42,259 bases of DNA from Parageobacillus caldoxylosilyticus NBRC 107762 (GCF_000632715.1 NZ_BAWO01000020.1:1-42259), one strand, 5' to 3'; shown: positions 9,271 through 18,717, counted from the stretch's first letter. Made by a program: numbers and translations. The notes: generated from the sequence alone by a model not told the origin.

Positions 9271-9621
9271 TTATCCTTTCGGCTTGCATATAAGCGCAGT
9301 GAAAAAGGAAAGGACAATAGCAAAGGAAAGAATGGCGCCGGTAAATTGAAACATCGCCGCGCCGATCGTCAGCCATCCGTCCAGCTCTTTTTGCGACAAT
9401 ATACCTTTGGTGAGAAAATAGCCAAAACCGCTAAGCGGCAGCGTCGCGCCTGCCCCGGCAAACGCAACAATTCGATCATAAATCCCGCTGATTCCCAAAA
9501 TGACGCCAACGGCCACAAGCAAGCTCATGACATGCAGTTGTGGCAGTTTGCCCACATCCATGGCCAACTGTGCCAGCGCGCAAATCCCCCCTCCAGCCAT
9601 AAACGCCACTACATAATCCAT
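9271..9621 (-). CDS. spoVAEB: SpoVAEB membrane protein of the DPA channel
   Basis: It is one of the small membrane subunits (with SpoVAC) of the SpoVA dipicolinate channel of the spore inner membrane. The 116-residue protein is almost wholly hydrophobic with about four helices. It carries the family-typical [20 protein letters not shown], a motif also present in SpoVAC as FAGAGATMLMTGLANAL. The start follows AAGGAGG. The stop is 5 bp before spoVAEA, and it begins 3 bp after spoVAD. Confidence 0.95.
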   Translation of the reverse strand: MDYVVAFMAGGGICALAQLAMDVGKLPQLHVMSLLVAVGVILGISGIYDRIVAFAGAGATLPLSGFGYFLTKGILSQKELDGWLTIGAAMFQFTGAILSFAIVLSFFTALICKPKG

Positions 9622-9624
9622 TCC

Positions 9625-10638
9625 TCATTCCTCCTTCGCTGCTTCAATGACCACACCATGGGCGATCGCTGGAATCGACTGTTTTTGCTGTACCATCGTC
9701 TGGCTTAATAGCGCCCCGGTTGCGACAACGAAAATTTTGCGAAACGCCCCGCGTTCCATTTCTTTCAACAAATGCCCATAAGTGACGACCGCACAGCAAG
9801 CACAGCCGCTTCCACCGGCAAATATTTTTTGATCGGGATTGTAAATCATTAAACCGCAGTCATTATAGTTGTTTGTGACATCATATCCTGATTCGGCAAG
9901 CAGCTGTCTGACGATCACGCTTCCGACCCTGGATAAATCACCGGTGACAATCAAGTCATAATCACTAGGAGAAATGCCTAAATCGTTAAAATGCTGCTCA
10001 ATCGTGCTTGCCGCAGCGGGGGCCATCGCCGAGCCCATATCTAAAGGATTCGTCATTCCAGCGTCCACGACTTTGCCGATCGTCGCTGCGGCGATGCGCC
10101 ATCGTCCCGGCTTGCGTCCAAGTACCACCGCTCCTGCTCCGGTCACCGTAAACGTCGCCGTCTTCGGCTTTTGAATGCCCAGCTCGGTCGGATAACGGAA
10201 CTGCCGCTCCGCAGTAGCATTATGGCTGCTTGTTGCCGCCAGCACCGATCGGGCGAAACCTCCATCAATAAAAGCAGCAGCAGCCGCTATGGTTTGCATG
10301 GAAGTCGAACAAGCACCGAACATACACAAAAACGGGACAGGAATCTCCCGAGCCACGTAGTTGGCAGTTACGTTTTGATTCAGCAAGTCCCCAGCGAGAA
10401 ACAAATCAATATCAGCGAAAGAAAGGCGCGCTTTTTCTAGGCAAATTTGGATCGCTTCCTGCATTAAACGCCGCTCAGCCAACTCCCATGTTTTCTCCCC
10501 GCAATACAAGTCATCGTGCACGATATCAAAACTGTCGCGCAGCGGCCCTTCTGCTTCTAACGGCCCGACTGCCGTTCCCGCCTCTTGAATATAAATGCCA
10601 TGTTCAAACACCCATGTTTGTTTTCCAACCAGCTTCAT
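9625..10638 (-). CDS. spoVAD: SpoVAD, dipicolinic acid-binding thiolase-fold protein
   Basis: SpoVAD binds dipicolinic acid and is essential for loading it into the forespore; it works with SpoVAC and SpoVAEB. The 337-residue protein has the thiolase fold. Cys110 in MFGACSTSMQT sits where thiolases keep the nucleophile, followed by TVTGAGAVVLG and a C-terminal GGSGCACCAVV. The start is ATG 10638 (MKLVGKQTWVF) after GAGGG. The frame continues upstream into spoVAC but without homology. It lies 19 bp after spoVAC. Confidence 0.96.
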   Translation of the reverse strand: MKLVGKQTWVFEHGIYIQEAGTAVGPLEAEGPLRDSFDIVHDDLYCGEKTWELAERRLMQEAIQICLEKARLSFADIDLFLAGDLLNQNVTANYVAREIPVPFLCMFGACSTSMQTIAAAAAFIDGGFARSVLAATSSHNATAERQFRYPTELGIQKPKTATFTVTGAGAVVLGRKPGRWRIAAATIGKVVDAGMTNPLDMGSAMAPAAASTIEQHFNDLGISPSDYDLIVTGDLSRVGSVIVRQLLAESGYDVTNNYNDCGLMIYNPDQKIFAGGSGCACCAVVTYGHLLKEMERGAFRKIFVVATGALLSQTMVQQKQSIPAIAHGVVIEAAKEE

Positions 10639-10657
10639 GAGAAATCCCTCTTTCTCC

Positions 10658-11095
10658 TCAAGACACGATGTAATAGAAAAGACCGAGCAAATAGGCAGCA
10701 ACAATGCCATAGACAATCGCCGCACCGCCTGATTTAAACATTTGGCTAGCAATTCCTGCCGTCCATCCTTCACTGCGATGCTCGATCGCCGCGCTTGCCA
10801 GCGCATTCGCCAACCCTGTCATCAGCATCGTGGCCCCCGCACCGGCAAACTGGCTGAAATCGTCATACTTTCCTGCTCCCGTGAGGACAATCGCGAAAAA
10901 CATCATCGTCATCACCGCCAGCTGCTGTGCGGAAATAGCGGAAATAGAGAAGAAACTGCTGTACCATTTTGCCAGCCATTCTGCCAGTGCACAAAGCAAA
11001 CCGCCGACAACAAATGCTTTCACGCTGTTGAAAAAATACGGGGGAGCAGGCTGAAACGCTTTTACTGCCTGGCGATAATTTGTTTTTAAGCTCAT
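10658..11095 (-). CDS. spoVAC: SpoVAC membrane channel protein
   Basis: SpoVAC is reported in B. subtilis to form a mechanosensitive channel that releases Ca-DPA during germination. The 145-residue protein has about four membrane helices after a short basic N-terminus (MSLKTNYRQAVKAF). It contains FAGAGATMLMTGLANALASA, the signature it shares with SpoVAEB. A very strong Shine-Dalgarno (AAGGGGGGAAGG) precedes the ATG. It is 14 bp after spoVAB and 19 bp before spoVAD. Confidence 0.96.
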   Translation of the reverse strand: MSLKTNYRQAVKAFQPAPPYFFNSVKAFVVGGLLCALAEWLAKWYSSFFSISAISAQQLAVMTMMFFAIVLTGAGKYDDFSQFAGAGATMLMTGLANALASAAIEHRSEGWTAGIASQMFKSGGAAIVYGIVAAYLLGLFYYIVS

Positions 11096-11109
11096 CTTTC
11101 CTTCCCCCC

Positions 11110-11538
11110 TTATTGAAAGTAATCGACAAAATAAATCCAGTGAAACAGCGAGCCGACGACCTTGCCAAAAGCAATCGCCATCAATAAAATGACAATTTTA
11201 TCCTCCACCCCGATTCGTTTCGCTAAAATCGGCCATACGTTCAGCACTTCCGTTAACGCAGCAGCAAGCATTCCGATAAATACTCCATGGAGCAAGCCGA
11301 TCGGAATCAGCCAATATTTGGATACATATAAAATAGAGTGACGCAAACTCATCCACCCGCCTACAACCGCGCCGACTACTGCGCTCCATTCATAAGCATG
11401 AATTCGTTTCATCGTTTTCGTTAATTGCGTTAAGCGGGGAATGACGCCAAGAACGACTAAAAAGGCAACAAACCCTGTTCCAACAGCCAGCCCTCCTGCG
11501 AAGCCGACAAAGATCACCGTTAAAATCTCAATCGTCAT
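11110..11538 (-). CDS. spoVAB: SpoVAB membrane protein
   Basis: This is a small integral membrane protein of the spoVA operon, needed for DPA uptake into the forespore; its exact role is not known. The 142-residue sequence has about four hydrophobic segments and a short loop VIPRLTQLTKTMKRIHAYE typical of SpoVAB. I use ATG 11538 (MTIEILTVIF); a TTG one codon earlier is possible. It overlaps the spoVAA stop by 11 bp and has only a weak Shine-Dalgarno, so translation is probably coupled to spoVAA. Confidence 0.93.
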   Translation of the reverse strand: MTIEILTVIFVGFAGGLAVGTGFVAFLVVLGVIPRLTQLTKTMKRIHAYEWSAVVGAVVGGWMSLRHSILYVSKYWLIPIGLLHGVFIGMLAAALTEVLNVWPILAKRIGVEDKIVILLMAIAFGKVVGSLFHWIYFVDYFQ

Positions 11539-12151
11539 CAATTTTTCTCATACTTTCTTTGTTTTCATGTAAAATGACATATTGATCAATCGATTGCTGA
11601 TAATTAAACATCTCGACTTCCAAAGGGCTAGGCTCCTCATTAATTCGTTTACGAAACACATAATTAAAGAATAAAATCATGCCGATCCCCAATCCAAGCG
11701 AATATGGAATTTGCAGCAACAACGGCTTATCGACTTTTTTTCCCGTGATTATTTCGTAAAGATGCTGATGCACTTGCTGCATGCTGACATCTTCATGGAA
11801 GTTCATAATAGCCATAGCCGAGCCAACAAAAAGCAACAACCATATCAAAAGGAAATAAGCAGTGGAAAAACGTCTCTTTTCGTAGACGACCTCGATAATC
11901 GTCTGCGATGGTCCGACCGTTTGCACATCAAGAGAACGATCTGCTTGCAACACAGCTCTCACTACTTTCATGACATCGATAATGACGATATTTTTATCGC
12001 TCGGCTGAATTTGATACAGCGGGATTGTCTGCAATTGCTTCGCCATACCGCTATCCGTTGCCATGACTTGCGCAACATCGCCGACAGTGATAGCGGCGTT
12101 GGGTTTTACTTGGACACGATGCCGCAACTTGATAAAGACAGTTTCTCCCAT
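11528..12151 (-). CDS. spoVAA: SpoVAA sporulation protein
   Basis: First gene of the spoVA operon, required for DPA accumulation. The 207-residue protein has an N-terminal soluble part (1-110), starting MGETVFIKLRHRVQV, followed by two membrane helices (about 118-137 and 170-185). The segment between them contains NFHEDVSMQQVHQHLY, typical of SpoVAA. I choose ATG 12151, seven nt after AAGGTG; a GTG three codons upstream overlaps that site. The sigma-G-type promoter 60 bp upstream gives forespore expression. Confidence 0.93.
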   Translation of the reverse strand: MGETVFIKLRHRVQVKPNAAITVGDVAQVMATDSGMAKQLQTIPLYQIQPSDKNIVIIDVMKVVRAVLQADRSLDVQTVGPSQTIIEVVYEKRRFSTAYFLLIWLLLFVGSAMAIMNFHEDVSMQQVHQHLYEIITGKKVDKPLLLQIPYSLGLGIGMILFFNYVFRKRINEEPSPLEVEMFNYQQSIDQYVILHENKESMRKIDDD

Positions 12152-12211
12152 CTGCCTCACACCTTAATTTGTAATTTTTTTGTATATTAAAGTTGCCCCT
12201 TCGCTTTTCTT

Positions 12212-12241
12212 TAGTATGTTTGGCCAAAAAAGGAATCATGC
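12212..12241 (-). promoter_or_regulatory. Candidate sigma-G promoter of the spoVA operon
   Basis: On the minus strand GCATG (12241-12237) is followed after exactly 18 bp by CATACTA (12218-12212). This matches the published sigma-G consensus GHATR-N18-CATNHTA at every position. It lies about 60 bp upstream of spoVAA, downstream of the sigF terminator, as expected for late forespore expression. Confidence 0.85.
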
Positions 12242-12270
12242 GGCCGTGCAGCCCTTACCACCAATTTCAT

Positions 12271-12307
12271 AAAAATAAAAAAGAATGGATGGCTATCCAT
12301 CCATTCT
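12271..12307 (-). terminator. Terminator of the spoIIA operon, overlapping the sigF stop
   Basis: AGAATGGATGG and CCATCCATTCT form a perfect 11-bp stem with a 4-nt loop, followed on the minus strand by TTTTTTATTTTT. The last codons of sigF form the 5' arm and its TAG stop lies in the loop, so the coding end is part of the terminator. Confidence 0.9.
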
Positions 12308-13045
12308 CTCTTTTATTTGCTGCAATATTTTTTTTTCAAGCCGGGATACTTGCACTTGAGAGATGCCTAATCTAGATGCCACTTCTGATTGGGTCTGGTC
12401 TTTGTAATAGCGCAAATAGACAATGAGCCGCTCCCGTTCATCAAGTTCCTCAATCGCTTTTTTTAGCGCGATTTTATCAAACCACGAAACTTCGTCGGAA
12501 TCGGCGATTTGGTCAAGAAGCGTAATCGGATCGCCGTCGTTTTCATATACCGTCTCATGAATCGAAGCGGGAGAACGGACCGCCTCTTGGGCGAGCACAA
12601 CATCTTCCGGGGAAATTTCCAAATAACCGGCGATTTCTGTCACTGTCGGCGCCCGCCCATGCTTTTTTGCAAGCTCGTCTTTCGCCTTGCGGATTTTATT
12701 CCCCATCTCTTTTAAGGAACGGCTCACCTTTACCGTTCCGTCATCGCGAATAAAACGCTGAATTTCACCGATGATCATCGGCACCGCATAGGTGGAAAAC
12801 TTCACATCATACGACAAATCAAACTTATCAACAGACTTGAGCAAGCCGATGCAGCCAATCTGAAATAAATCGTCCGGCTCATAACCGCGGTTTAAAAAAC
12901 GCTGGACGACGGACCAAACGAGGCGCATGTTTTTTTCAATAATTTCATCGCGCGCCTCTTGGTCCCCTTGTTGGCTGCGACGAATCAGCTCCTTCATTTC
13001 ATGATCTTTGATTTGCGACTGATCTTGCTTGACATCGACATCCAT
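12293..13045 (-). CDS. sigF: RNA polymerase sigma factor SigF
   Basis: Sigma-F is the first forespore-specific sigma factor; it is held inactive by SpoIIAB until SpoIIAA frees it. The 250-residue protein is a sigma-70 family member with region 2 (NMRLVWSVVQRFLNRGYEPD, QIGCIGLLKSVDKFD), region 3, and a region 4 helix-turn-helix near the C-terminus (SEVASRLGISQVQVSRLEKK). The start is ATG 13045 (MDVDVKQDQ), nine nt after GGGAG; an ATG two codons earlier is too close to that site. It is the third gene of the spoIIA operon. Confidence 0.97.
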   Translation of the reverse strand: MDVDVKQDQSQIKDHEMKELIRRSQQGDQEARDEIIEKNMRLVWSVVQRFLNRGYEPDDLFQIGCIGLLKSVDKFDLSYDVKFSTYAVPMIIGEIQRFIRDDGTVKVSRSLKEMGNKIRKAKDELAKKHGRAPTVTEIAGYLEISPEDVVLAQEAVRSPASIHETVYENDGDPITLLDQIADSDEVSWFDKIALKKAIEELDERERLIVYLRYYKDQTQSEVASRLGISQVQVSRLEKKILQQIKERMDG

Positions 13046-13058
13046 AGGCATGTCTCCC

Positions 13059-13499
13059 TTAGTTACACAAGGCTTTGCTCTTCGTTATATACTTCTTTAG
13101 GTAAACAGTTGTGCCTTTGTTGACTTCCGACTGAACAACGACTTCGTCCATAAAATTTTCCATGATGGTAAATCCCATTCCGGACCGTTCCAACTCCGGC
13201 TTTGTCGTAAACAATGGCTGGCGCGCCTCTTCAATATTGGCAATGCCAACCCCTTCATCTTTAATCGTCAAATGGACGACTCCGTCTTCAATGACGACGG
13301 AAATATAGACAATTCCGTTCGGGTCGTTATTGTAGCCATGAATAATTGCGTTTGTCACCGCTTCGGAAACAACCGTTTTAATTTCCGTTAATTCATCCAT
13401 CGTCGGATCCAGCTGCGCGACAAACGCGGCAACTGTAACGCGGGCAAATGATTCATTTTGACTGAGGGCGGAGAATTGGAGGTGCATTTCGTTGCGCAT
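13059..13499 (-). CDS. spoIIAB: Anti-sigma-F factor / serine kinase SpoIIAB
   Basis: SpoIIAB binds sigma-F with ATP and also phosphorylates SpoIIAA, so it is the switch of forespore gene expression. The 146-residue protein has the GHKL ATPase fold: N box [12 protein letters not shown]1 box DEGVGI and G2 box RSGMGFTIM. The start [19 protein letters not shown] is almost the same as B. subtilis. The ATG abuts the spoIIAA stop (no gap), and GGGGGTGG inside spoIIAA acts as its ribosome binding site. Confidence 0.98.
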   Translation of the reverse strand: MRNEMHLQFSALSQNESFARVTVAAFVAQLDPTMDELTEIKTVVSEAVTNAIIHGYNNDPNGIVYISVVIEDGVVHLTIKDEGVGIANIEEARQPLFTTKPELERSGMGFTIMENFMDEVVVQSEVNKGTTVYLKKYITKSKALCN

Positions 13500-13850
13500 T
13501 TATGCCACCCCCAATGTCTGTAATGCGAACTGTTCATTGTTTTCTAAGCGGATAATTTTAAACAGCCCCGACATATCAAACAGACGCTTTACCGTCGGAG
13601 AAACAGCGCATACGATCATTTCCCCGCCAAGGTTTTTTATTTGTTTGTAGCGTCCTAAAATGACGCCAAGCCCCGAGCTATCCATGAACGTTAGACCCTC
13701 TAAATTCAACACAATGTGGCGGATCGCTTCCCTTTCCAGCGTGTCCGTTACTTTTTCGCGGAGCTCTTCCGCTGTATGATGGTCCAGCTCGCCTGACAGT
13801 CGAATGATTAGCACATCTCGTTTTACTTCAAAGTCCATCATTAGACTCAC
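13500..13850 (-). CDS. spoIIAA: Anti-anti-sigma factor SpoIIAA
   Basis: Unphosphorylated SpoIIAA attacks the SpoIIAB-sigma-F complex and releases sigma-F. The 116-residue STAS-domain protein has the phosphorylated serine at Ser58 in [12 protein letters not shown], the same number as in B. subtilis when the GTG at 13850 is taken as start ([10 protein letters not shown]). That GTG lies seven nt after GAGGA. A longer in-frame ATG upstream overlaps the proposed sigma-H promoter and is rejected. ATG 13841 is an alternative start. Confidence 0.95.
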   Translation of the reverse strand: MSLMMDFEVKRDVLIIRLSGELDHHTAEELREKVTDTLEREAIRHIVLNLEGLTFMDSSGLGVILGRYKQIKNLGGEMIVCAVSPTVKRLFDMSGLFKIIRLENNEQFALQTLGVA

Positions 13851-13887
13851 AGCGTTTTCCTCCTTATTCATTTCGGATAAGGAGAAG

Positions 13888-13915
13888 TTTCGCTGCATCC
13901 CGCTAAAAATCCTGC
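13888..13915 (-). promoter_or_regulatory. Candidate sigma-H promoter of the spoIIA operon
   Basis: On the minus strand GCAGGATTT (13915-13907) fits the sigma-H -35 consensus RNAGGAWWW. After 12 bp comes AGCGAAA (13894-13888), matching RNNGAAT at all but the last base. B. subtilis spoIIA is transcribed by sigma-H, and the site lies about 40 bp before the spoIIAA start. Confidence 0.7.
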
Positions 13916-13978
13916 TTTACGACAAAACTAGTGGCGATTCGCTAAATGTAGAACGCTTGCTGCAAAAACTGACAGCAC

Positions 13979-15160
13979 TTATGCGGATTTCGTAAAATTT
14001 TGCAATGTCCGCTTAAACAAATCCCACCAGCTAGCTTCCGCGACACTTTCCTTAGCAACAATCGGGCTACGCAATATCTCTTTTCCATCCTGCTTCAAAA
14101 TAAGGACCCCGAGCTCATCACCTTTTTGAATCGGCGCTTTTACGCCGTCCTTGACTTTAATCACTTTTTCAATTTGATCGATCGACTGCCCCTTTTTTGT
14201 TAATACAGAAATCGGTTCGGAAGTAACGAGCGCGACCGTTCTTTTCTTCCCTTTATTGATGTGGACACGGGTTAATACTTCATTCCGTTTATAAACAGGA
14301 TGGGTTTTATACTGGCTAAACGCATAATCAAGCATTTTTGTAATTTGCGCGTTTCGTGATTTTGGCGTCGATGCGCCGAAGACAACGGCAATGACGCGCA
14401 TGCCGTTCTTTTTCGCCGTTGCGGTTAAGCAGTATTTCGCTTGGCTTGTGAATCCGGTTTTTAACCCATCCACTCCTGGATAAAATTTCACAAGCCGGTT
14501 TGTATTGACAAGCCAAAACTTTTTATCCGTGTTTTCGCGCAAATAATCTTCATACATTCTGGTATACTTCGTAATATCTTCATATTTCAGCAATTCGCGC
14601 GCCAGCATTGCCATATCATAGGCGCTGCTGTAATGCTTTTCGGCAGGCAATCCTGTCGCGTTTTGAAACATCGTATCTTTCAGGCCGAGCTCTTTTGCTT
14701 TTTTATTCATCATTTTTACAAAAGCTTCTTCTGACCCCGCAATTCGTTCCGCCATGGCGACGGAAGCGTCATTCGCAGAGCCGATGGCAATGCCGCGCAG
14801 CAGCTCATCTACCGTCATTTCTTCGCCGGGCTCTAAAAAGATTTGTGATCCGCCCATCGACGCGGCATATTCGCTCGCCCGTACTTTTTCCTTATAAGAA
14901 AGCTCTCCTTTATCAATCGCTTCCATAATCAAAAGCATGGTCATAATTTTTGTCATACTAGCCGGCGGCAGTTTTTCATGGGCGTTTTTTTGATACAATA
15001 TAGCTCCTGTATCACGTTCAATTAAAATGGCAGATTTCGCATCATCAGCTAGCTCAAGGCCTTTTGCTTCTGTTTTCTTTTCTTCCGCATGGACGTTTGC
15101 GGAAAAAGGAACGAGAAAAACAAGGATAAATATTAGTAAGCGAGTCAGTGTCTTGTTCAT
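13979..15160 (-). CDS. dacF: D-alanyl-D-alanine carboxypeptidase DacF
   Basis: This penicillin-binding protein trims the terminal D-alanine of peptidoglycan peptides; DacF acts in the forespore and affects spore cortex cross-linking. The 393-residue protein has a Sec signal peptide (MNKTLTRLLIFILVFLVPF, then NVHA-EE), the S68-x-x-K71 active site in PASMTKIMT, SAND (SxN) and KTGFTS (KTG). A C-terminal amphipathic segment (WWDLFKRTLQNF) probably anchors it to the membrane. The start is ATG 15160 after GGAGG. It lies directly upstream of spoIIAA, as in B. subtilis, without an obvious terminator between them. Confidence 0.95.
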   Translation of the reverse strand: MNKTLTRLLIFILVFLVPFSANVHAEEKKTEAKGLELADDAKSAILIERDTGAILYQKNAHEKLPPASMTKIMTMLLIMEAIDKGELSYKEKVRASEYAASMGGSQIFLEPGEEMTVDELLRGIAIGSANDASVAMAERIAGSEEAFVKMMNKKAKELGLKDTMFQNATGLPAEKHYSSAYDMAMLARELLKYEDITKYTRMYEDYLRENTDKKFWLVNTNRLVKFYPGVDGLKTGFTSQAKYCLTATAKKNGMRVIAVVFGASTPKSRNAQITKMLDYAFSQYKTHPVYKRNEVLTRVHINKGKKRTVALVTSEPISVLTKKGQSIDQIEKVIKVKDGVKAPIQKGDELGVLILKQDGKEILRSPIVAKESVAEASWWDLFKRTLQNFTKSA

Positions 15161-15188
15161 CTCCCAAACCTCCATTCTTTATACATGC

Positions 15189-15217
15189 CATTTTTTCCAA
15201 AAGAGATATTTTTATAC
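15189..15217 (-). promoter_or_regulatory. Candidate sigma-F promoter of dacF
   Basis: On the minus strand GTATA (15217-15213) is followed after 14 bp by GGAAAAAATG (15198-15189), which fits the sigma-F -10 consensus GGNNANAHTR. B. subtilis dacF is expressed in the forespore. The -10 ends about 28 bp before the start codon. Confidence 0.6.
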
Positions 15218-15251
15218 AAGAGGAGCAGTGAAATTCAACCATTTTTAGCCA

Positions 15252-15282
15252 TAAAAAAAAAAGAGGCTGGGATTCAGCCTCT
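15252..15282 (-). terminator. Terminator of the deoB-PNP-pdp operon
   Basis: GAGGCTG and CAGCCTC form a 7-8 bp stem with a 5-nt loop, followed on the minus strand by ten T. It starts four bp after the pdp stop. Confidence 0.9.
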
Positions 15283-15285
15283 CTA

Positions 15286-16587
15286 CTAAGAAATCGTTTC
15301 GTAAATCAGCGTCGGTTTACGGACAGGAGTTGGGGAGATGCGGATATTTTTTTGCAGCTTTTCTTTTACTTCTTCAATGTTTTCCGTATTGCTGTGGATC
15401 GTCGCAAGCGATTCCCCTTTTTTCACTGGATCGCCAACTTTTTTGCGCAAGACAAGCCCAACGGAAAGATCGATCGTCGATTCTTTTGTCGCCCGTCCGG
15501 CTCCAAGCAGCATCGCGGCCGTTCCGACTTCGTCGGCGACAATTTCCGCGACATATCCATCTTCCGCCGCTTCCAACTCCCATTGATATTTCGCCTGCGG
15601 CAGTTTCTCCGGATTATCGACAACGGTGGCATCGCCGCCTTGTGCCTCGAGAAACACTTTGAACGTTTCTAGCGCCTTTCCTGCTTGAATCGAATTCTCT
15701 AATAACGCTCTCGCTTCCTCTAATGAAGACGCTTTTTCCGCTAGATATACCATATAGCTTCCAAGCGTCAAGCATAACTCTTGTAAATCTTCCGGCCCTT
15801 TTCCTTTGAGCGTATCAATCGCTTCTTTCACTTCAAGCGCATTGCCGATGGCAAAGCCAAGCGGTTGGCTCATATCAGAAATGACCGCCATCGTTTTCCG
15901 GCCGACACGCTTGCCGATATCCACCATCGCTTTTGCCAGCTGTTTCGCTCCCTCTAAATCTTTCATAAACGCGCCGGTGCCCGTTTTAACATCTAAGACA
16001 ATCGCGTCGGCGCCAGCCGCGATTTTTTTGCTCATAATCGACGAAGCAATAAGCGGAATGCTGTTAACCGTCGCAGTCACATCGCGAAGCGCATACAATT
16101 TTTTATCGGCTGGGGTTAAATTGCCGGTCTGCCCGATAATGGCGATTTTGTTTTTATTGACCAGTTCAATGAATTGCTCGTTATCAATTTCCACGTGAAA
16201 CCCAGGAACGGATTCCAGCTTATCGATCGTCCCGCCTGTATGCCCGAGGCCGCGGCCGGACATTTTCGCGACCGGCACACCGACAGACGCAACAAGCGGG
16301 CCTAACACAAGCGTCGTCGTATCGCCGACGCCGCCAGTCGAGTGCTTATCGACTTTAATTCCGTCAATTTTCGATAAATCAATGACATCTCCGGAATGAA
16401 CCATCGCCATCGTCAGCGCGGCCGTTTCTTCTTCGGTCATGCCGCGGAAAAACACCGCCATTGCTAGTGCGCTCATTTGATAATCAGGAATGTCGCCGTT
16501 GGTGTAGCCGCGGATGATAAAATCAATTTCTTCTTTTGAAAGCGCGTGGCCATCTCGTTTTTTCGCAATTAAATCGACCATTCTCAT
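15286..16587 (-). CDS. pdp: Pyrimidine-nucleoside phosphorylase
   Basis: It cleaves uridine, thymidine and deoxyuridine with phosphate to the free base and (deoxy)ribose 1-phosphate, which DeoB then converts to the 5-phosphate. The 433-residue protein has the thymidine phosphorylase signature [17 protein letters not shown] near residue 110. The KHSTGGVGD phosphate-binding motif precedes it. The C-terminal domain has the typical GAGRATKE segment. I choose ATG 16587 ([10 protein letters not shown]), seven nt after AAGGTG. Last gene of the nucleoside-salvage operon, 15 bp after the purine nucleoside phosphorylase. Confidence 0.95.
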   Translation of the reverse strand: MRMVDLIAKKRDGHALSKEEIDFIIRGYTNGDIPDYQMSALAMAVFFRGMTEEETAALTMAMVHSGDVIDLSKIDGIKVDKHSTGGVGDTTTLVLGPLVASVGVPVAKMSGRGLGHTGGTIDKLESVPGFHVEIDNEQFIELVNKNKIAIIGQTGNLTPADKKLYALRDVTATVNSIPLIASSIMSKKIAAGADAIVLDVKTGTGAFMKDLEGAKQLAKAMVDIGKRVGRKTMAVISDMSQPLGFAIGNALEVKEAIDTLKGKGPEDLQELCLTLGSYMVYLAEKASSLEEARALLENSIQAGKALETFKVFLEAQGGDATVVDNPEKLPQAKYQWELEAAEDGYVAEIVADEVGTAAMLLGAGRATKESTIDLSVGLVLRKKVGDPVKKGESLATIHSNTENIEEVKEKLQKNIRISPTPVRKPTLIYETIS

Positions 16588-16602
16588 CTTTATCACCTTT
16601 TT

Positions 16603-17427
16603 CTATTGTTTCGCCATTTCCGCGATAATTCCCTTGACAAGCCGCAAAAAGTTGGCTTTCACTCGTTCCGTCGTTTCCATGACTTCGTCGTGGGTAAGCG
16701 GCTGATCTAAAATCCCGGCCGCCATATTCGATATGCACGAAATCCCTAACACTTCGATTTGCGCATGACGCGCAACAATTACTTCGGGAACGGTCGACAT
16801 CCCGACCGCATCGCCGCCGAACGCGCGAATCATACGGATTTCCGCCGGCGTTTCATAAGACGGACCCGTGTTGGCAACATACACCCCTTCTTGAATCGGA
16901 ATGCCAAGATTTGCTGCTACTTCTTTTGCAATGTTGCGCAGCCGCTTGCTGTACGCTTCCGTCATATCCGGGAAGCGGACGCCAAGCTCCGGATCGTTCG
17001 GGCCAATTAACGGATTGTTCCCCATATTGTTGATATGGTCAGTAATAATCATTAAATCCCCCGGCTGAAAGCGCTCATTCACTCCGCCGGCCGCGTTGGT
17101 GACAATCAGTTCTTTGACGCCAAGCGCTTTCATGACCCGAACCGGGAATGTCACTTGATCCATGCGGTACCCTTCATAGTAGTGAAAACGGCCTTGCATG
17201 GCGACAACCATCGCACCTTCAAGCCGGCCATAAACAAGCTGGCCGGCATGCCCTTCCACAGTGGAAACAGGAAACCCAGGAATCTTCTCGTACGGAATTT
17301 TCACTGCTTCTTCGATTTCATCGGCGAGTACGCCGAGACCAGAGCCAAGAATCAAGCCGATGCGCGGCGGTGTCGAAATTTTGTCTCGCAAATAGCTCGC
17401 TGCTTTTTCAATCGCTTGTTTATTCAT
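16603..17427 (-). CDS. pupG: Purine nucleoside phosphorylase (trimeric PNP family)
   Basis: It phosphorolyses guanosine, inosine and their deoxy forms to base and (deoxy)ribose 1-phosphate. The 274-residue length and motifs GLILGSGLG, NAAGGVNERFQPGD and the late SNMAAG fit the PunA/PupG trimeric type rather than the hexameric DeoD type. A strong AGGAGG lies 7 nt before the ATG. It is 12 bp downstream of deoB, as in the B. subtilis drm-pupG pair. The gene is called punA in many annotations. Confidence 0.95.
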   Translation of the reverse strand: MNKQAIEKAASYLRDKISTPPRIGLILGSGLGVLADEIEEAVKIPYEKIPGFPVSTVEGHAGQLVYGRLEGAMVVAMQGRFHYYEGYRMDQVTFPVRVMKALGVKELIVTNAAGGVNERFQPGDLMIITDHINNMGNNPLIGPNDPELGVRFPDMTEAYSKRLRNIAKEVAANLGIPIQEGVYVANTGPSYETPAEIRMIRAFGGDAVGMSTVPEVIVARHAQIEVLGISCISNMAAGILDQPLTHDEVMETTERVKANFLRLVKGIIAEMAKQ

Positions 17428-17439
17428 CGCTTCTTCCTC

Positions 17440-18621
17440 CTACTTTAGATCGGCTAAAAAGCTTGTTCCGTGGGGCGGCATCTTGACTTGGAAATTATCT
17501 GCAATCGTTGCGCCGACATCGGCAAACGTTTTGCGGACCGGCAGTTCTTTGCCGCCGTTCATGCTTGGACTGTAAACAAGAAGCGGGACGTATTCGCGCG
17601 TATGATCGGTCCCGTGGTGAACCGGATCGTTTCCATGATCCGCCGTAATGATCAATAAATCATCGTCTTCTAAAAGCGGAAACACGTCGGAAAGGCGGGC
17701 GTCAAACTCCTCGAGCGCATCCCCGTATCCTTCTGGGTCGCGGCGATGGCCGTATAGCGCGTCAAAATCAACGAGATTGACGAAACTGAGTCCGGTGAAA
17801 TCCATTTTCAACGTATCCACTAACTTATCCATGCCGTCCATATTCGATTTGGTGCGGAGCGACTGCGTTACTCCTTCATTATCGTAAATATCAGAAATTT
17901 TCCCGATCGCAATCACTTCATAGCCCGCGTCTTTCAGCTCATTCATGACCGTGCGGCCGAACGGCTTTAACGCATAATCATGGCGGTTCGCCGTACGTTT
18001 AAAGTTGCCCGGCGTACCGATAAACGGGCGCGCGATGACGCGGCCGACCATATATTTTTCATCAAGCGTCAATTCACGGGCGATTTTGCAAATATGATAC
18101 AGCTCCTCAAGCGGCACAATTTCTTCATGAGCGGCAATTTGCAATACGGAGTCCGCCGAAGTATAAACGATGATCGCTCCTGTTTCCATATGCTCTTTGC
18201 CAAGCTCTTCAATAATCGCCGTACCGCTTGCCGGTTTGTTGCCGATCACTTTGCGCCCTGTCCGTTTTTCTAGTTCATCAATCAGCTCTTTTGGGAACCC
18301 GTTTGGAAACACTTGAAACGGTTTGTCAATACGAAGGCCCATAATTTCCCAATGGCCCGTCATTGTATCTTTTCCGGCAGATGCTTCTTGCATTTTTGTA
18401 TAATAAGCAAGTGGTTTTTCTGCTTTCGGTACTCCTTTAATCTCGCGGATGTTGCTTAAACCGAGCTTTGCCATGTTCGGCATGTATAGACCGCCGCGAT
18501 GCTCGGCGATATGACCGAGCGTATCCGCGCCTTTATCGTTATATTTTTCGGCGTCGGGCGCCTCGCCAATCCCGACCGAATCCATGACAATTAAAAATAC
18601 GCGTTTATATGTATGAACCAT
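17440..18621 (-). CDS. deoB: Phosphopentomutase
   Basis: It interconverts (deoxy)ribose 1-phosphate and 5-phosphate, linking nucleoside breakdown to the pentose-phosphate pathway. The 393-residue alkaline-phosphatase-superfamily protein has the metal-binding segments [12 protein letters not shown] near the N-terminus and [19 protein letters not shown] near the C-terminus. The central DTMTGHWE holds the phosphorylated threonine. The ATG follows AGGAGG. It is first in the operon deoB-pupG-pdp; the upstream region holds a cre-like site and an inverted repeat. The gene is called drm in B. subtilis. Confidence 0.96.
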   Translation of the reverse strand: MVHTYKRVFLIVMDSVGIGEAPDAEKYNDKGADTLGHIAEHRGGLYMPNMAKLGLSNIREIKGVPKAEKPLAYYTKMQEASAGKDTMTGHWEIMGLRIDKPFQVFPNGFPKELIDELEKRTGRKVIGNKPASGTAIIEELGKEHMETGAIIVYTSADSVLQIAAHEEIVPLEELYHICKIARELTLDEKYMVGRVIARPFIGTPGNFKRTANRHDYALKPFGRTVMNELKDAGYEVIAIGKISDIYDNEGVTQSLRTKSNMDGMDKLVDTLKMDFTGLSFVNLVDFDALYGHRRDPEGYGDALEEFDARLSDVFPLLEDDDLLIITADHGNDPVHHGTDHTREYVPLLVYSPSMNGGKELPVRKTFADVGATIADNFQVKMPPHGTSFLADLK

Positions 18622-18703
18622 CTACTATGCCTCCTAGCATCATAAAACTATTTTTCCTTATCATTCCCGAAACAGCAATAAGAAACACATCCATGTTATA
18701 TTG

Positions 18704-18717
18704 GTCAGAAGTCTGAC
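18704..18717. promoter_or_regulatory. Inverted repeat upstream of deoB
   Basis: GTCAGA and TCTGAC flank a 2-nt centre, a compact 14-bp dyad about 85 bp before the deoB start. It could be an operator half-way between promoter and gene, but no regulator is encoded nearby and I do not recognise the motif. Confidence 0.4.
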
